From positions 992,001 to 1,056,000 of the forward strand of contig NZ_JANHMQ010000001.1 of the NCBI RefSeq assembly GCF_024609325.1: a stretch of 64,000 bases of DNA, in the 5' to 3' direction. How positions within the stretch are numbered: the first letter of the stretch is position 1; each line of letters begins with the position of its first letter. The notes below the pieces were generated by a model, which was given only the letters and a program-made list of their open reading frames with translations, did not search any database and had not been told where the DNA came from. Made by a program: the position numbers and the translations under genes. Shown here piece by piece: positions 43,445-52,134 of this stretch. The DNA is from Geothrix fuzhouensis (GTDB taxonomy: Bacteria > Acidobacteriota > Holophagae > Holophagales > Holophagaceae).

Positions 43445-44519
43445 GGTGGAACTCCTGGAGCAGCGCCACAAAGCGATTGAAGGCTGGGTGCGCGTCGTGG
43501 GGACCAGGCGAAGCCTCGGGATGATGCTGGAGGCTGAAGATGGGCAGCCGCGTGTGCCGGAGGCCCTCGACCGTACCGTCGCTGAGGTGGCGGTGGGTGA
43601 CCTCCACATCCTTCGGCAGGCTGGCCTCATCCACGGCGAAACCGTGATTCTGGGCCGTGATCTCGATGCGGCCGGTCATGAGGTCATGCACGGGCTGGTT
43701 GGCGCCTCGGTGGCCGAACTTGAGCTTGAAGGTGCGGCCGCCGAAGGCCTGGCCCAGCAGCTGATGGCCCAGGCAGATGCCGAAGATGGGCAGCTTCCCG
43801 ATGCAGGCTTCCACCTCCTTCTGCATGCCGGGCAGCGCGGCGGGATCACCGGGGCCGTTGCTGAGGAAAAGGCCGTGGAAGCGCTTGGCGGCCAGCTCCG
43901 TGGCGGGGGCGTCCCAGGGGAACACTTCGAGGTGCAGCCCCGCGCCCACCAATTGATCGAGGATGCTCAGCTTGATGCCGCCATCCAGCACCGCCACGCG
44001 GAAGGCGCCATCGGGGTTCAGCTCGTAGCGGTCCTTGCAGCTCACTTCGGCGCAGAGGGCCTGGCCGGTCATGTCCGGCAGGGCCTTGGCCTTGGCCACG
44101 CCCGCGTCGAGGCTGCCGTCCAACTCAGTCCAGATGAGCGAAGGCTGAGCGCCCTGATCGCGCAGATGCTGGGTGAGCGCCCGTGTATCGAGGTCCGTCA
44201 TCACGGGGATGTGGTGGCGCTTGAGCCAGGCCGGCAGATCCCCTTCGGACCGCGTGTGGTCCGGTGCGAAGGTGAGGCGGCGGCAGAGCAGGCCCGTGGC
44301 CCAGGGCCGCGTGCCCTCGTTCAGATCGGCATGGATGCCGTAGATGCCCTGCTCCGGAAAGGTCATGCAGACCATCTGCCCGGCGAAGCTGGGATCCGTG
44401 AGGATCTCCTGGTAGCCAGCCATGGCCGTGGTGAACACCGCCTCGCCGCCCCCGCCGAAACCCAACGGCGCCCGCCCCCGGAAGATGGTCCCGTCCTTCA
44501 GGATCAGGTGCGCGTGCAT
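43437..44519 (-). CDS. carA: Carbamoyl-phosphate synthase small subunit (glutamine amidotransferase)
   Basis: This 360-residue protein supplies ammonia from glutamine to CarB. The class I amidotransferase triad is visible: Cys in [12 protein letters not shown], with His and Glu in [14 protein letters not shown]. The N-terminal domain has [11 protein letters not shown] and [24 protein letters not shown]. The ATG at 44519 is chosen because GGGAGG lies just upstream; the frame is open further but crosses the leader hairpin. It is followed by carB with an 8-base overlap. Confidence 0.97.
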   Translation of the reverse strand: MHAHLILKDGTIFRGRAPLGFGGGGEAVFTTAMAGYQEILTDPSFAGQMVCMTFPEQGIYGIHADLNEGTRPWATGLLCRRLTFAPDHTRSEGDLPAWLKRHHIPVMTDLDTRALTQHLRDQGAQPSLIWTELDGSLDAGVAKAKALPDMTGQALCAEVSCKDRYELNPDGAFRVAVLDGGIKLSILDQLVGAGLHLEVFPWDAPATELAAKRFHGLFLSNGPGDPAALPGMQKEVEACIGKLPIFGICLGHQLLGQAFGGRTFKLKFGHRGANQPVHDLMTGRIEITAQNHGFAVDEASLPKDVEVTHRHLSDGTVEGLRHTRLPIFSLQHHPEASPGPHDAHPAFNRFVALLQEFHHA

Positions 44520-44546
44520 GTGCCTCCCCCCGCTCGGTGGCTCTGC

Positions 44547-44578
44547 AAAAACCCCGCGAAGGCCAAGCCGTCGCGGGG
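44547..44578 (-). terminator. Terminator-like hairpin in the carAB leader
   Basis: On the minus strand CCCCGCGA pairs with TCGCGGGG (8 bp, loop of 11 with a possible 3-bp inner stem), followed by five T. It ends 27 bases before the carA ATG, so any carAB message starting upstream must pass it. That is the layout of an attenuator. Confidence 0.65.
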
Positions 44579-44605
44579 CGGTGAGAATGACTCGATCCTT
44601 CAGGA

Positions 44606-44671
44606 TCAAGGTGAGTGTAACGACCTGGGAAACCGAGGATCAGCCTTTTTCTTCAAGGGGAAATCGGCCAT
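44606..44671 (-). CDS. Possible carAB leader peptide
   Basis: This 21-codon frame begins at an ATG with AAAGGAG five bases upstream and ends 27 bases before the leader hairpin. It contains a Lys-Lys-Lys run and two Arg codons in PRFPR. A translated leader just upstream of a terminator hairpin suggests transcription attenuation. No alternative antiterminator fold was worked out, so this stays a candidate. Confidence 0.4.
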   Translation of the reverse strand: MADFPLKKKADPRFPRSLHSP

Positions 44672-44769
44672 ACTGCTCCTTTGTTTCCGACGTACCGGAT
44701 GGGCTTTTGAAGCATTAACTCCAGACTCCGGGCTCCAGGCCCTAGCCTGATTTGCGCCACACTGGATCC

Positions 44770-45231
44770 ATGTGGAGCGGCGACGACATCTACTTCATGA
44801 AGCTCGCCCTCGAGGAGGCCGAGAAGGCGGATCGTCTGGACGAAGTGCCTGTGGGCGCGGTGCTGGTGTCGGAGGGCGCCCTGCTGGGCCGGGGACACAA
44901 CCATCCGGTGAAGCTGAACGATCCCACGGCCCACGCGGAGATCCTGGCCCTGCGTAGCGCCGGCGCCTGGGCGAAGAACTACCGGCTGACGGACGCCACG
45001 CTCTACGTGACGCTGGAGCCCTGCCTCATGTGCTTCGGGGCCCTGATCCACGCTCGGGTGGGCCGCGTGGTGTTCGGCGCCTCGGATCCCAAGGTGGGCG
45101 TCAGTCGCTGGCTAGGTGCCCTGGAGGATGCGAACCTGAACCACCGCATCGCCTTCGAGGGCGGCCTGCTGGAAGCCGAGTGCCGCGAGCAGCTCCAGTC
45201 CTTCTTCCGGCGGCGACGTAGCCAGCACTGA
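44770..45231 (+). CDS. tadA: tRNA adenosine(34) deaminase
   Basis: This 153-residue zinc deaminase makes inosine at the wobble position of tRNA-Arg(ACG). The site is HAE (55-57) with PCLMC (84-88), and the family block VPVGAVLV is present near the start. VVFGASDPKVG and the LEAECREQLQSFFRRRR C-terminus are typical. The ATG at 44770 lacks a strong ribosome-binding site. It is divergent from carAB and convergent with the exported-protein gene at 45236. Confidence 0.92.
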   Translation: MWSGDDIYFMKLALEEAEKADRLDEVPVGAVLVSEGALLGRGHNHPVKLNDPTAHAEILALRSAGAWAKNYRLTDATLYVTLEPCLMCFGALIHARVGRVVFGASDPKVGVSRWLGALEDANLNHRIAFEGGLLEAECREQLQSFFRRRRSQH

Positions 45232-45235
45232 AGGA

Positions 45236-46354
45236 TCAATCTCTTCCTGAAGGAACCTGGAAGAGGCCGGACAGATCCCCGGCAAAGCCGTCTTCTGGCG
45301 GGAGGAAGGCAGCTGTCAGGGCCCTGACCAGGCTCGGTCGCACCACGCCGTCCCCTTCGGACCAGAGGAAGGCCACCAGGGGAGACAGCGCAGGCAAGCC
45401 CGGGTCGGTCGCGGCGACATGGCGGGGCCGCGGCAGTACCTCCAGCCGGGCGGGGCCGCGACTACGTCCGGCCTTGCTGGCGGCCTGGGTCTCGCGGAAG
45501 CCGGGGTGGGCCGTGGGCGCCACGAAAATCTTGGCGATGGCCCAGCCTGGTTCGGGGAACCGCAGGGGCGCCACCAGGGCGATGTCTTTGCCGAAGGAAA
45601 CGAGCATCCCGGGAGCCAGACGGCGCCCGCGGATCCGCAGTTCGGTCTCTTCGCCAGGGCGTACCGCCGTGGGGATCACCTCATCGATCTGAGGGGCCTC
45701 CTCGCCGCCCTGCTTCACGAAATAGCGGATCTGGGGCGACTCGATGTATACCTGGGGAGAAAGGATCCTCAGGGTGACCCAGTGTTCCCCCGGGGCGGTG
45801 GTGGGGAGCGGCAGCATGCTGTGGGAATCCAGCGTGACCGTCCCCGCAAAGGCCAGCTGGGCCGCGAAGGTGCCCAGCGGGATGCCGTCCACCACCCACT
45901 GGGCCTGGAAGATCCCCGTGCCCTCGAACTTCAGATCGGCGAACACCACCAGGGGGCTGAAGCCCTGCTCCACCGACCTGTCCACCCGGCCATCCTCCCA
46001 CCGCAGACGCAGCATGGAGATGGTGAACGGGGCCGAGGGACCCAGGCGGGCTGCCACGAGGATCGGCAGCTGAACGGTCAACGGCAGCCCCTGGCCCGCA
46101 GCATAGGGATAGGACGCACGCACCGTATACGATCCTGTCCGGGCATAGATGTGGGAGGCCACGATCCCGCCGCTGAGGGGCTGCGTCTGGTCCCCGAAAT
46201 CCCAGGACACGGGCCCCACGGGAGGGTACGTCGGGGAAAGCACAAAGGTGGTGGGTGCTCCGACCACTGGTACACCCGGGGTGACGGTGATGGTGCCCTG
46301 GGCCCGCAGGGAAAGAGCGCAGAAGAGTGTGAGGGAGATGAGGAGGGTTCGCAT
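45236..46354 (-). CDS. Exported protein with PKD-like domain
   Basis: This 372-residue protein has a signal peptide (LLISLTLFCALSLRAQ). A PKD-type beta-sandwich follows at about 25-95, with VSWDFGDQTQPLSGGIVASHIYARTGSYTVRASY. The rest is beta-rich, and an IPT/TIG-like block with EVIPTAVRPGEETELRIRGRRLAPGM lies near 220-260. It is the last of three exported-protein genes read on the minus strand, 11 bases after the barrel protein gene. Its job may be at the cell surface or in the periplasm; nothing specific is recognisable. Confidence 0.65.
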   Translation of the reverse strand: MRTLLISLTLFCALSLRAQGTITVTPGVPVVGAPTTFVLSPTYPPVGPVSWDFGDQTQPLSGGIVASHIYARTGSYTVRASYPYAAGQGLPLTVQLPILVAARLGPSAPFTISMLRLRWEDGRVDRSVEQGFSPLVVFADLKFEGTGIFQAQWVVDGIPLGTFAAQLAFAGTVTLDSHSMLPLPTTAPGEHWVTLRILSPQVYIESPQIRYFVKQGGEEAPQIDEVIPTAVRPGEETELRIRGRRLAPGMLVSFGKDIALVAPLRFPEPGWAIAKIFVAPTAHPGFRETQAASKAGRSRGPARLEVLPRPRHVAATDPGLPALSPLVAFLWSEGDGVVRPSLVRALTAAFLPPEDGFAGDLSGLFQVPSGRD

Positions 46355-46365
46355 GGGTCAGCTCC

Positions 46366-48423
46366 TCAGTACGAGATGTTCAGGAGAATGGAGACCGAGT
46401 TGTCGTTCGCCAGAAATGCCGCCGTCGGAGTGCCCGTGCCCGTTCCCCCCGTACTCGTCCCGGTGGGGGTCATGGCCACCAGGCCCGGCGCGTGCGTGTA
46501 GCGGCCCTTGAGACCGAGGCTGGCCCGGCCACGGCCCTTGAGGAAGGTATCCAGGAAGTACTGCAAGGTACCCTCGGCCACAGAGTTCTCCATCACATCG
46601 CCGGTGACGAGCACGGTCCGGGAGATGCCTCCATTCAGGAGGAAGCCCAGGATGCCCGGAATGAGGGCCACATCGGCGTTGAGAAAGGCGTTCTCCATGG
46701 TGGTCTTCTGGTCGCCGGGATCGCTGAGAGTGCGGGACCAGCTCAGGTTTGGAGAAACGCGCACCCGCTGGCCCATGGCCAGACTCCCTCCAAGCGAGAA
46801 GGTGGTGCTGCTGCCCGTGGTGTTGCTGGCGCCCTCGGAACGCAACCGGTCGAACTGGGCGTTGAAGGCCAGGCTCGACGCGGGCGGCAGCATGACATCG
46901 AAGCCGGTGGTGAGGCCGGTGCGTTTGCTGTTGCTGAAGGGAATGAGCGGATTGGAGATCAGCTCGGCTTCCTGGTGAGCTTGGCGAAGCCCCACTCGCC
47001 AGAAGAGGGTCTGGGTGAGGCCCACCCTCGCATCCAGGCTCTGGGACTGGTTCCACGCCTGATCCAGCCCCGGCTGTCCCGTGGGATTGGTGCGTTCATC
47101 GAGGGCTGTGGCGCTGAGGCTCCAGGTGGCGCGGTTGAAGCCGAGGCTGCCGTTCAAGGTGCGGCGGTCCCCCACGAAGAAGGCCACGCCCACCGTGCCG
47201 AAGTCCCGGCCCACGTCCCGGTAGCCCAACTGGGCGCTGAAGGGCCCATCGGCCCACAAACTGCTGAGGCGCCAAGCCTGGTCGCTGAGGTGGGGCGCTT
47301 CGTTCACCAGGTCCTTGGTGAAGAGACTCCGGGCATACTCCCCGGACAGGGCCAGGCGGCTGTCGAGGAACCGGCCGTCCAGGACGAAGGAACCCGTGGA
47401 GCCGTCCTGCACCGTGGGCGCGTAGGCGGACACCAGATTCATGGCGGTGGCGGGGTCGTCCTTCCCCGACAGGAACACCACCTTGGCCCGGAGGTTGCCA
47501 TTGAGCCACCCGTAGCCGAGGGATCCACCGTAGGCCTCGCTGCCCTTCACCGGCCAGACAACGCCCTCGGTTCCGGAATGGGCCTGCGTGTTGAGTGCGA
47601 AGAGGTGACCTCCCAGGGCCTGCCCGGTGTAGGCGTAATCGAGGCCCCGACGCCCGGCTCCGGCCAACGTGAACTCGGATTCCTGGACCACCATGTCCCC
47701 GGCCTGGAGCTTGTGGTTTCCGACCGCATAGGCCGCCTGCAGATCGCCAAGGCTCCACCGGGGTTGGCCTCCGAAGGGCTGGTTGGTGTAGACCACCCGC
47801 GCGTTCAGGAGCACCTGCTGATCGCCCTCACTCTTCTGGTAGGCGAACCGGAGCTGGCCCGAGGCCAGGTTTCGCCGTTCTCCCTCGATCGGGGTCTGGT
47901 GGTGGACCATGCGCTCGAAAGCACCATCGAAGTAGATGGGGCCATGGGCTGGAGCCGGGCTCCCGAGCGCGGCTCCCGTGGCCGTGGCAGAAGATGCGGG
48001 GACCTGGCCCGCCTCGGCCTGGGCGGGAGTCGCGCCACCAACCGCGGGGGCGGTAGCGGTGCCGGGCATCTGCAGGCTCGCGAAGGTGGCCGGTGCCTCT
48101 GCAGGCAGGTACTTGATTCCGGAGGGCGTGCGCAAGGCCGCGTAGTACTCGAGCTTCGCCCCGGCCGGGAAAGGACCCTCCAGCTTGCCTGCGTAGGAGG
48201 TGCCATCCGGTCCGACATCCAGGTTGAAGCTGGAGAACTCCTCCTCGCCAGCCACCCGGTAGAAGACCACGACCCATTCGGTCCCCGCAGGCGCCGTGGC
48301 AGTGCCCTGGATGGGCCCGCCGGGCGCTGGGGGTGGCTTCAGCTCAAAGCCATCCGCGGCCGCCACCACCGTGGCGGCGGAGACGGCGGCCAGGACGAGG
48401 GCCCGCAGGCACAGGTCGATCAC
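46366..48423 (-). CDS. Predicted outer-membrane beta-barrel protein
   Basis: This 685-residue protein has a signal peptide (ALVLAAVSAATVVAAADG). A beta-sandwich follows (about 35-115, GTATAPAGTEWVVVFYRV). A long region of alternating amphipathic strands follows from about 150 to the end. It ends in NISY, an aromatic terminus typical of barrels inserted by BamA. It has no TonB box or plug, so it is not a standard receptor. It lies between two other exported-protein genes. Function is unknown. Confidence 0.65.
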   Translation of the reverse strand: MIDLCLRALVLAAVSAATVVAAADGFELKPPPAPGGPIQGTATAPAGTEWVVVFYRVAGEEEFSSFNLDVGPDGTSYAGKLEGPFPAGAKLEYYAALRTPSGIKYLPAEAPATFASLQMPGTATAPAVGGATPAQAEAGQVPASSATATGAALGSPAPAHGPIYFDGAFERMVHHQTPIEGERRNLASGQLRFAYQKSEGDQQVLLNARVVYTNQPFGGQPRWSLGDLQAAYAVGNHKLQAGDMVVQESEFTLAGAGRRGLDYAYTGQALGGHLFALNTQAHSGTEGVVWPVKGSEAYGGSLGYGWLNGNLRAKVVFLSGKDDPATAMNLVSAYAPTVQDGSTGSFVLDGRFLDSRLALSGEYARSLFTKDLVNEAPHLSDQAWRLSSLWADGPFSAQLGYRDVGRDFGTVGVAFFVGDRRTLNGSLGFNRATWSLSATALDERTNPTGQPGLDQAWNQSQSLDARVGLTQTLFWRVGLRQAHQEAELISNPLIPFSNSKRTGLTTGFDVMLPPASSLAFNAQFDRLRSEGASNTTGSSTTFSLGGSLAMGQRVRVSPNLSWSRTLSDPGDQKTTMENAFLNADVALIPGILGFLLNGGISRTVLVTGDVMENSVAEGTLQYFLDTFLKGRGRASLGLKGRYTHAPGLVAMTPTGTSTGGTGTGTPTAAFLANDNSVSILLNISY

Positions 48424-48462
48424 ACATGCCTCCCAGGCAGGGACAAAACCCCGAGCGAGGTT

Positions 48463-49923
48463 CTACTGCTCACGCACGGCGGGACCATGCGGACCGCCAA
48501 GATGCCCCTTGATGATGGGATCGCCATCGAGCATGGCCTCGACCTTCCGGAGCAGCGCCGGATCCTTGGCAAACCGCGCGCGGGCCTCGTTCAGCATGGC
48601 CTGCCGTTCAGCCTCGGCCTGCGGCCCCGTCTTCCCGGCGAAGCGTCGGGAGATCTCGGCGTCCACTCGGGGTTTGGCTGCCGGATCCACCTTCGGAGAC
48701 GCAGCCTGAAGGCGCTTGAAGTCCTGCCAGGGGCCCTTGAGCTTGGCGCCCATCTGGGTGCCGACGGTCCGGGCGGTGAGCCGAGAGGCGGTGGTCCGGT
48801 TGAAGGGCGCCATGGCCATGGTCTTGTGCTGGTTCAGGTTCAAGGCCAGGATCCCCGGCGCGGGCGCGGCCCCGGCCACATGGACCGTGAAGGCGCGGAC
48901 ATCCAGACGCTGGCGCGGAATCAGCGCGTTCAGCGCATCGCAGGAGGCTTTCGTCTTCGCGTGCTGGACCTTCTGCATGGCGTCGGCGATCTTTTTCGCC
49001 ACAGAGGCACGGTCCAGGGCGTCCTGGATGGGCCTTTGCGCCTGATCGAGGGTGGCCTTGGCCTGCTGCATGACCGCATCGTGCACCTGGGTCATGGTGG
49101 TGACGACCTGGTTCGTGATCTGGTTGATCGCGTTGTCCACGATCTGGCTGGGATCGAAGATATGTTCCGGGTGGTTGACCAGGTCCGTGAGCATGTTCCC
49201 CAGCGTCTGGAGAGGGGCCAGCAGGGCGGTCTGCGCGATGTTGGCGGCCGAAGAAGCGGCGGAGGTCACCTGCTGTTCGGCCTGGGTGGCGAACTGGCGC
49301 ACCTGGTTGATGGGCTGGGTCACATCGGGGCGGAGGGCGTCGATGGCGTCCTTGGCCCTGCGAAGGGCATCCAGCACCTGCTGAGGATCGGCTGGCAGCT
49401 GATCCATCCGCACGCCGGTCGCGGCTCCGACCGCTCCCACACCCCCGGGTTTTGGCGCGGCGGCCATGCCTGGATGAACGCCAGGAGGCTGGACACCCGC
49501 CGTGGCTGCGCGGGTTCCCGCGGTTCCAGCCGTGGCCAGCGCCCCGGCTGCCATATGGGGTGACACCAGCTGCGGCCGGCTGGCTTCGTTCACGATGGAC
49601 TGGGCGGCCTGGGCAGCGGCATTGAAATCTCCCTCGGCCTGGCCCGCGAGGTTCCGCAGGTCGTTGGCCGCGCCGTTCAGCTCAGTCTTGGCGAGGTTCA
49701 CCACGTCCGCCGCCTGTTGCGCCAGGGTGGAGACCAGTCTCCCGACGTTCTGGATGATTGTTTTGATGCTATTGACGAGGCTTTCCACCGCGCAGGTGAG
49801 GCCCCCGGAGGCCACTGCCCCCACGCAGCTCCAGAAATCGTCGCAACAGGCCTGCAGCGGGGCAGCGAGGGGGAAGACGCTGACGAGCGCCACGGTGGCG
49901 ATGGAAAAACTTCGAAGTCTCAC
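48463..49923 (-). CDS. Exported Ala/Gln-rich helical protein
   Basis: This protein of about 486 residues starts at GTG 49923, which has GGGAGG five bases upstream; in-frame codons further upstream lack such a site. A signal peptide (SIATVALVSVFPLAAPLQA) is followed by Cys-Cys. The mature part has long amphipathic helices rich in Ala, Gln and Val (about 50-330), a Pro/Gly-rich stretch near 135-170, and a basic C-terminal part. No domain is recognised. It precedes the barrel protein gene by 39 bases and may be its partner. Confidence 0.6.
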   Translation of the reverse strand: MRLRSFSIATVALVSVFPLAAPLQACCDDFWSCVGAVASGGLTCAVESLVNSIKTIIQNVGRLVSTLAQQAADVVNLAKTELNGAANDLRNLAGQAEGDFNAAAQAAQSIVNEASRPQLVSPHMAAGALATAGTAGTRAATAGVQPPGVHPGMAAAPKPGGVGAVGAATGVRMDQLPADPQQVLDALRRAKDAIDALRPDVTQPINQVRQFATQAEQQVTSAASSAANIAQTALLAPLQTLGNMLTDLVNHPEHIFDPSQIVDNAINQITNQVVTTMTQVHDAVMQQAKATLDQAQRPIQDALDRASVAKKIADAMQKVQHAKTKASCDALNALIPRQRLDVRAFTVHVAGAAPAPGILALNLNQHKTMAMAPFNRTTASRLTARTVGTQMGAKLKGPWQDFKRLQAASPKVDPAAKPRVDAEISRRFAGKTGPQAEAERQAMLNEARARFAKDPALLRKVEAMLDGDPIIKGHLGGPHGPAVREQ

Positions 49924-50134
49924 GAGACCTCCCAGGGCAGGGCCCGGGGGTCCCATATGGATCGGCAAAACCGAACCAGCGGGCTCCATACGGGCAGTTA
50001 ACTTTCCATCTCAATGTCAGGCAACGCCTGCCGATGTTCGTGCGACAGCGTCTTTGCGTCAAGGGCCTGAATGGTATTTTTCAGAAATCTGAATCGTAGA
50101 TGACCAGAATGTTCCCTTTTATATCCAACGATAT

Positions 50135-51217
50135 CTATCTGATACCGGTGCCTCTGGCCTCGAGCATGCGAACGGCGAAGGTGGCCAGCCAATGTTCCCC
50201 CTCGTAGCTCCCCGTGGCCAGGTGCGGGAGGGAAGCCCTGGCATGGCGGTCGGCAGCCCGCACCAGGGCCGATCGTCGCGGGTCCTTCGGCCCGAAGGTC
50301 CGGGCCAGGTCGTACAGGGCCCGGGCGCGGCTCAAGTTCAAGCCGTCCAGGTGGACGATCTTGGGATCTGTGCGGTCCGAGACGGTGACGGGGCCTAGGG
50401 TGCCGGGCAGGCCGGGCAGGAACCCATCCAGCCATCGCCCGAACCGGTCGCGGGGAAGCAGGCGGGCCATGAGGGCCGCCTCTTCCAGGCAGGGCGACAG
50501 GAAGTCCTCCCCGCCCGGCTCCCAGGCCAGGGGACCGCTGTGATCTTTCCAGAACCAGATCTGTGCGCGATCGAGGATGGCCGCCTCCAGACGGGCGTCC
50601 TTCGCCGCCCTTGCATAGTCCAGCGCCAGGTCGAGGCTGAACGCCGAATTGGGATGCACACCTGTGCGGATGGGATAGGTCTGCTTCGGCAGAAAGTCCT
50701 GGAAGGCCACGGAAACCCGGTCGGCCAGAGGCTGCAGCGCCCCAGACCAGCGTCGGGCCTCGGGGGCATCCCAAGCCTTCAGTTCCGCCGCCAGCTTGAG
50801 CAGCCAGGCCCAGCCGTAGGTTCGTTCGAAACTCCGGCGACCCGGCTGGTCGAAATAGGCGACTTCCGCGGCGATGCGCTCCGGGGTCAGGTTCTCGTTC
50901 AGCACCCCACGGATCTCCGCCGCCTTCGCCATGTCCGGATGGGTGCGCAACAACCGCACCAGCATCCAGTGGCCATGCACCGAGGAATGCCAGTCGAAGC
51001 ATCCGTAGAACGCCGGGTGGAGCGCCTTCGGCGCCTTCACCTCCTCGGCACTGTTCATGACGTGATCCAGCTTGTTCGGGTATTCCTGGCGTGCGCATTT
51101 CAGCGCCAGCGCCGCGAAACGGTCCGCCGCCGCGTCCGTCAAGGCCAGGTCCGCCTCCTGGGCCGACAGGGTGATCACCACCATCGCCAGCCCCAGTCCC
51201 CACGCCCTCGTCACCAT
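50135..51217 (-). CDS. DUF2891 family exported protein
   Basis: This 360-residue protein has a signal peptide (GLGLAMVVITLSAQ). It matches DUF2891, with the block HPAFYGCFDWHSSVHGHW near residue 75 and later RTYGWAWLLKLAAEL, YPIRTGVHPNSAFSLDLALDYA and FLSPCLEEAALMARL. The conserved His, Asp and Trp residues suggest an alpha/alpha-toroid enzyme, but the reaction is unknown. GGGAGG precedes the ATG at 51217. It is the last chromosomal gene before tRNA-Ser, on the opposite strand. Confidence 0.85.
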   Translation of the reverse strand: MVTRAWGLGLAMVVITLSAQEADLALTDAAADRFAALALKCARQEYPNKLDHVMNSAEEVKAPKALHPAFYGCFDWHSSVHGHWMLVRLLRTHPDMAKAAEIRGVLNENLTPERIAAEVAYFDQPGRRSFERTYGWAWLLKLAAELKAWDAPEARRWSGALQPLADRVSVAFQDFLPKQTYPIRTGVHPNSAFSLDLALDYARAAKDARLEAAILDRAQIWFWKDHSGPLAWEPGGEDFLSPCLEEAALMARLLPRDRFGRWLDGFLPGLPGTLGPVTVSDRTDPKIVHLDGLNLSRARALYDLARTFGPKDPRRSALVRAADRHARASLPHLATGSYEGEHWLATFAVRMLEARGTGIR

Positions 51218-51271
51218 CTCCACCTCCCGGATGCTGGATTCTATCGGCCGGTTTGCTAGAATGAGCGTCCC

Positions 51272-51361
51272 GGAGAGATGGCCGAGTGGTTGATGGCACC
51301 GCACTCGAAATGCGGAGACGGGGAAACCTGTTCGGGGGTTCGAATCCCTCTCTCTCCGCCA
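51272..51361 (+). tRNA. tRNA-Ser (anticodon CGA)
   Basis: This 90-base gene has an acceptor stem GGAGAGA / TCTCTCC, an anticodon stem CCGCA / TGCGG with loop CTCGAAA giving anticodon CGA (51306-51308), a long variable arm typical of tRNA-Ser, and the T-loop GGTTCGAATCC. CCA is encoded at the 3' end. A strong hairpin terminator follows. The 3' end marks the left border of the integrated element. Confidence 0.97.
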
Positions 51362-51368
51362 GAACGAT

Positions 51369-51404
51369 CTCCAAGATGTTGATTCTAGACATCTTGGAGT
51401 TTTT
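51369..51404 (+). terminator. Intrinsic terminator of tRNA-Ser
   Basis: CTCCAAGATGT (51369-51379) pairs with ACATCTTGGAG (51389-51399), an 11-bp perfect stem with a 9-base loop, followed by TTTTT. It begins 8 bases after the encoded CCA. Confidence 0.9.
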
Positions 51405-51408
51405 GCAT

Positions 51409-51555
51409 TTACTCACCCATATTTCTACCCATATTTTTACTTGGCTTTCGAGTTTCTGTCACCGGGCTGACCTCGACCCACTCCGTTTCCGTCTTCTCGA
51501 CCAAGGGCGATGAGGTACGGTGCCCGCGAAGCAGATCGGGATTCAGGTCGGAGGG
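51409..51555 (-). pseudogene. Remnant of a coding sequence next to tRNA-Ser, perhaps an integrase end
   Basis: A minus-strand frame of 48 codons ends in TAA 48 bases from the tRNA. It has no start, and a TAG cuts it upstream. Most of its first 32 codons end in G or C, as real genes here do, and the end contains WVEVSPVTETRKPSKNMG. The position, tail-on to a tRNA 3' end, is where tyrosine integrases usually sit, but no catalytic residues remain to prove it. Confidence 0.35.
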
Positions 51556-51730
51556 CTAACGCTGGGAGACCGCCTGAGAACTTCCGGGTGACGCCCTGAG
51601 GTCCAGCATCCCTGCAAGGTGGGACTGGAGGACCGTCGGTGCACTTGACTCGGTCTGAATGCAACGTGATACGAAACCCAGACGTATCATTGAGGAAGAC
51701 CATCCAGACTGGATTGCAACGGAGGCAGCA

Positions 51731-52108
51731 GTGCCACTTAACGAGAGACACCTTGAGGCCGTCATTGCTGCCACCTTGGCCGTCAATAAGTATGGACTGG
51801 AGAAGTCCTACAAATTGCTTCCGAGTCTCCGGAAAGCTGGCCTCACAGATCCTGTAACGGTGGCAAAGGCCGATGCGGGTGATGTGATGATGCGGCTGTG
51901 CAAGGCCGGGTACGACCGAGGCATGTTGACCGAGATGATGGCCGGTCGGTTAATTAACCTGATGCAGGCCGTTCATTCTGGAGCACTGGATGGCCTGAAT
52001 ACCCTTGTCGATAACCGCGCCAAGGGAGGGGCTATGGAGCTCCTTTGCGCTGTGAAAGGCATTGGTCCAAAGGTCGCGGCTGACGCATGGATGCTCCTCA
52101 CCACATAG
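51731..52108 (+). CDS. Small HhH-motif protein
   Basis: This protein of about 125 residues is largely helical and ends with a helix-hairpin-helix-like block (LLCAVKGIGPKVAADAWMLL), which usually contacts DNA non-specifically. The GTG at 51731 is preferred because GGAGG sits 6 bases upstream; an in-frame ATG at 51659 would add 24 residues but has no ribosome-binding site. It is the first intact gene of the element and points towards the ParB-recombinase operon. Function is unknown. Confidence 0.6.
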   Translation: MPLNERHLEAVIAATLAVNKYGLEKSYKLLPSLRKAGLTDPVTVAKADAGDVMMRLCKAGYDRGMLTEMMAGRLINLMQAVHSGALDGLNTLVDNRAKGGAMELLCAVKGIGPKVAADAWMLLTT

Positions 52109-52134
52109 GTCTTAGCATCACTATGCGCTCCACG

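Noticed and set aside
50192-51259. Plus-strand frames opposite the DUF2891 gene
   Set aside because: The DUF2891 motifs and signal peptide on the minus strand are clear; the plus frames are shadows.
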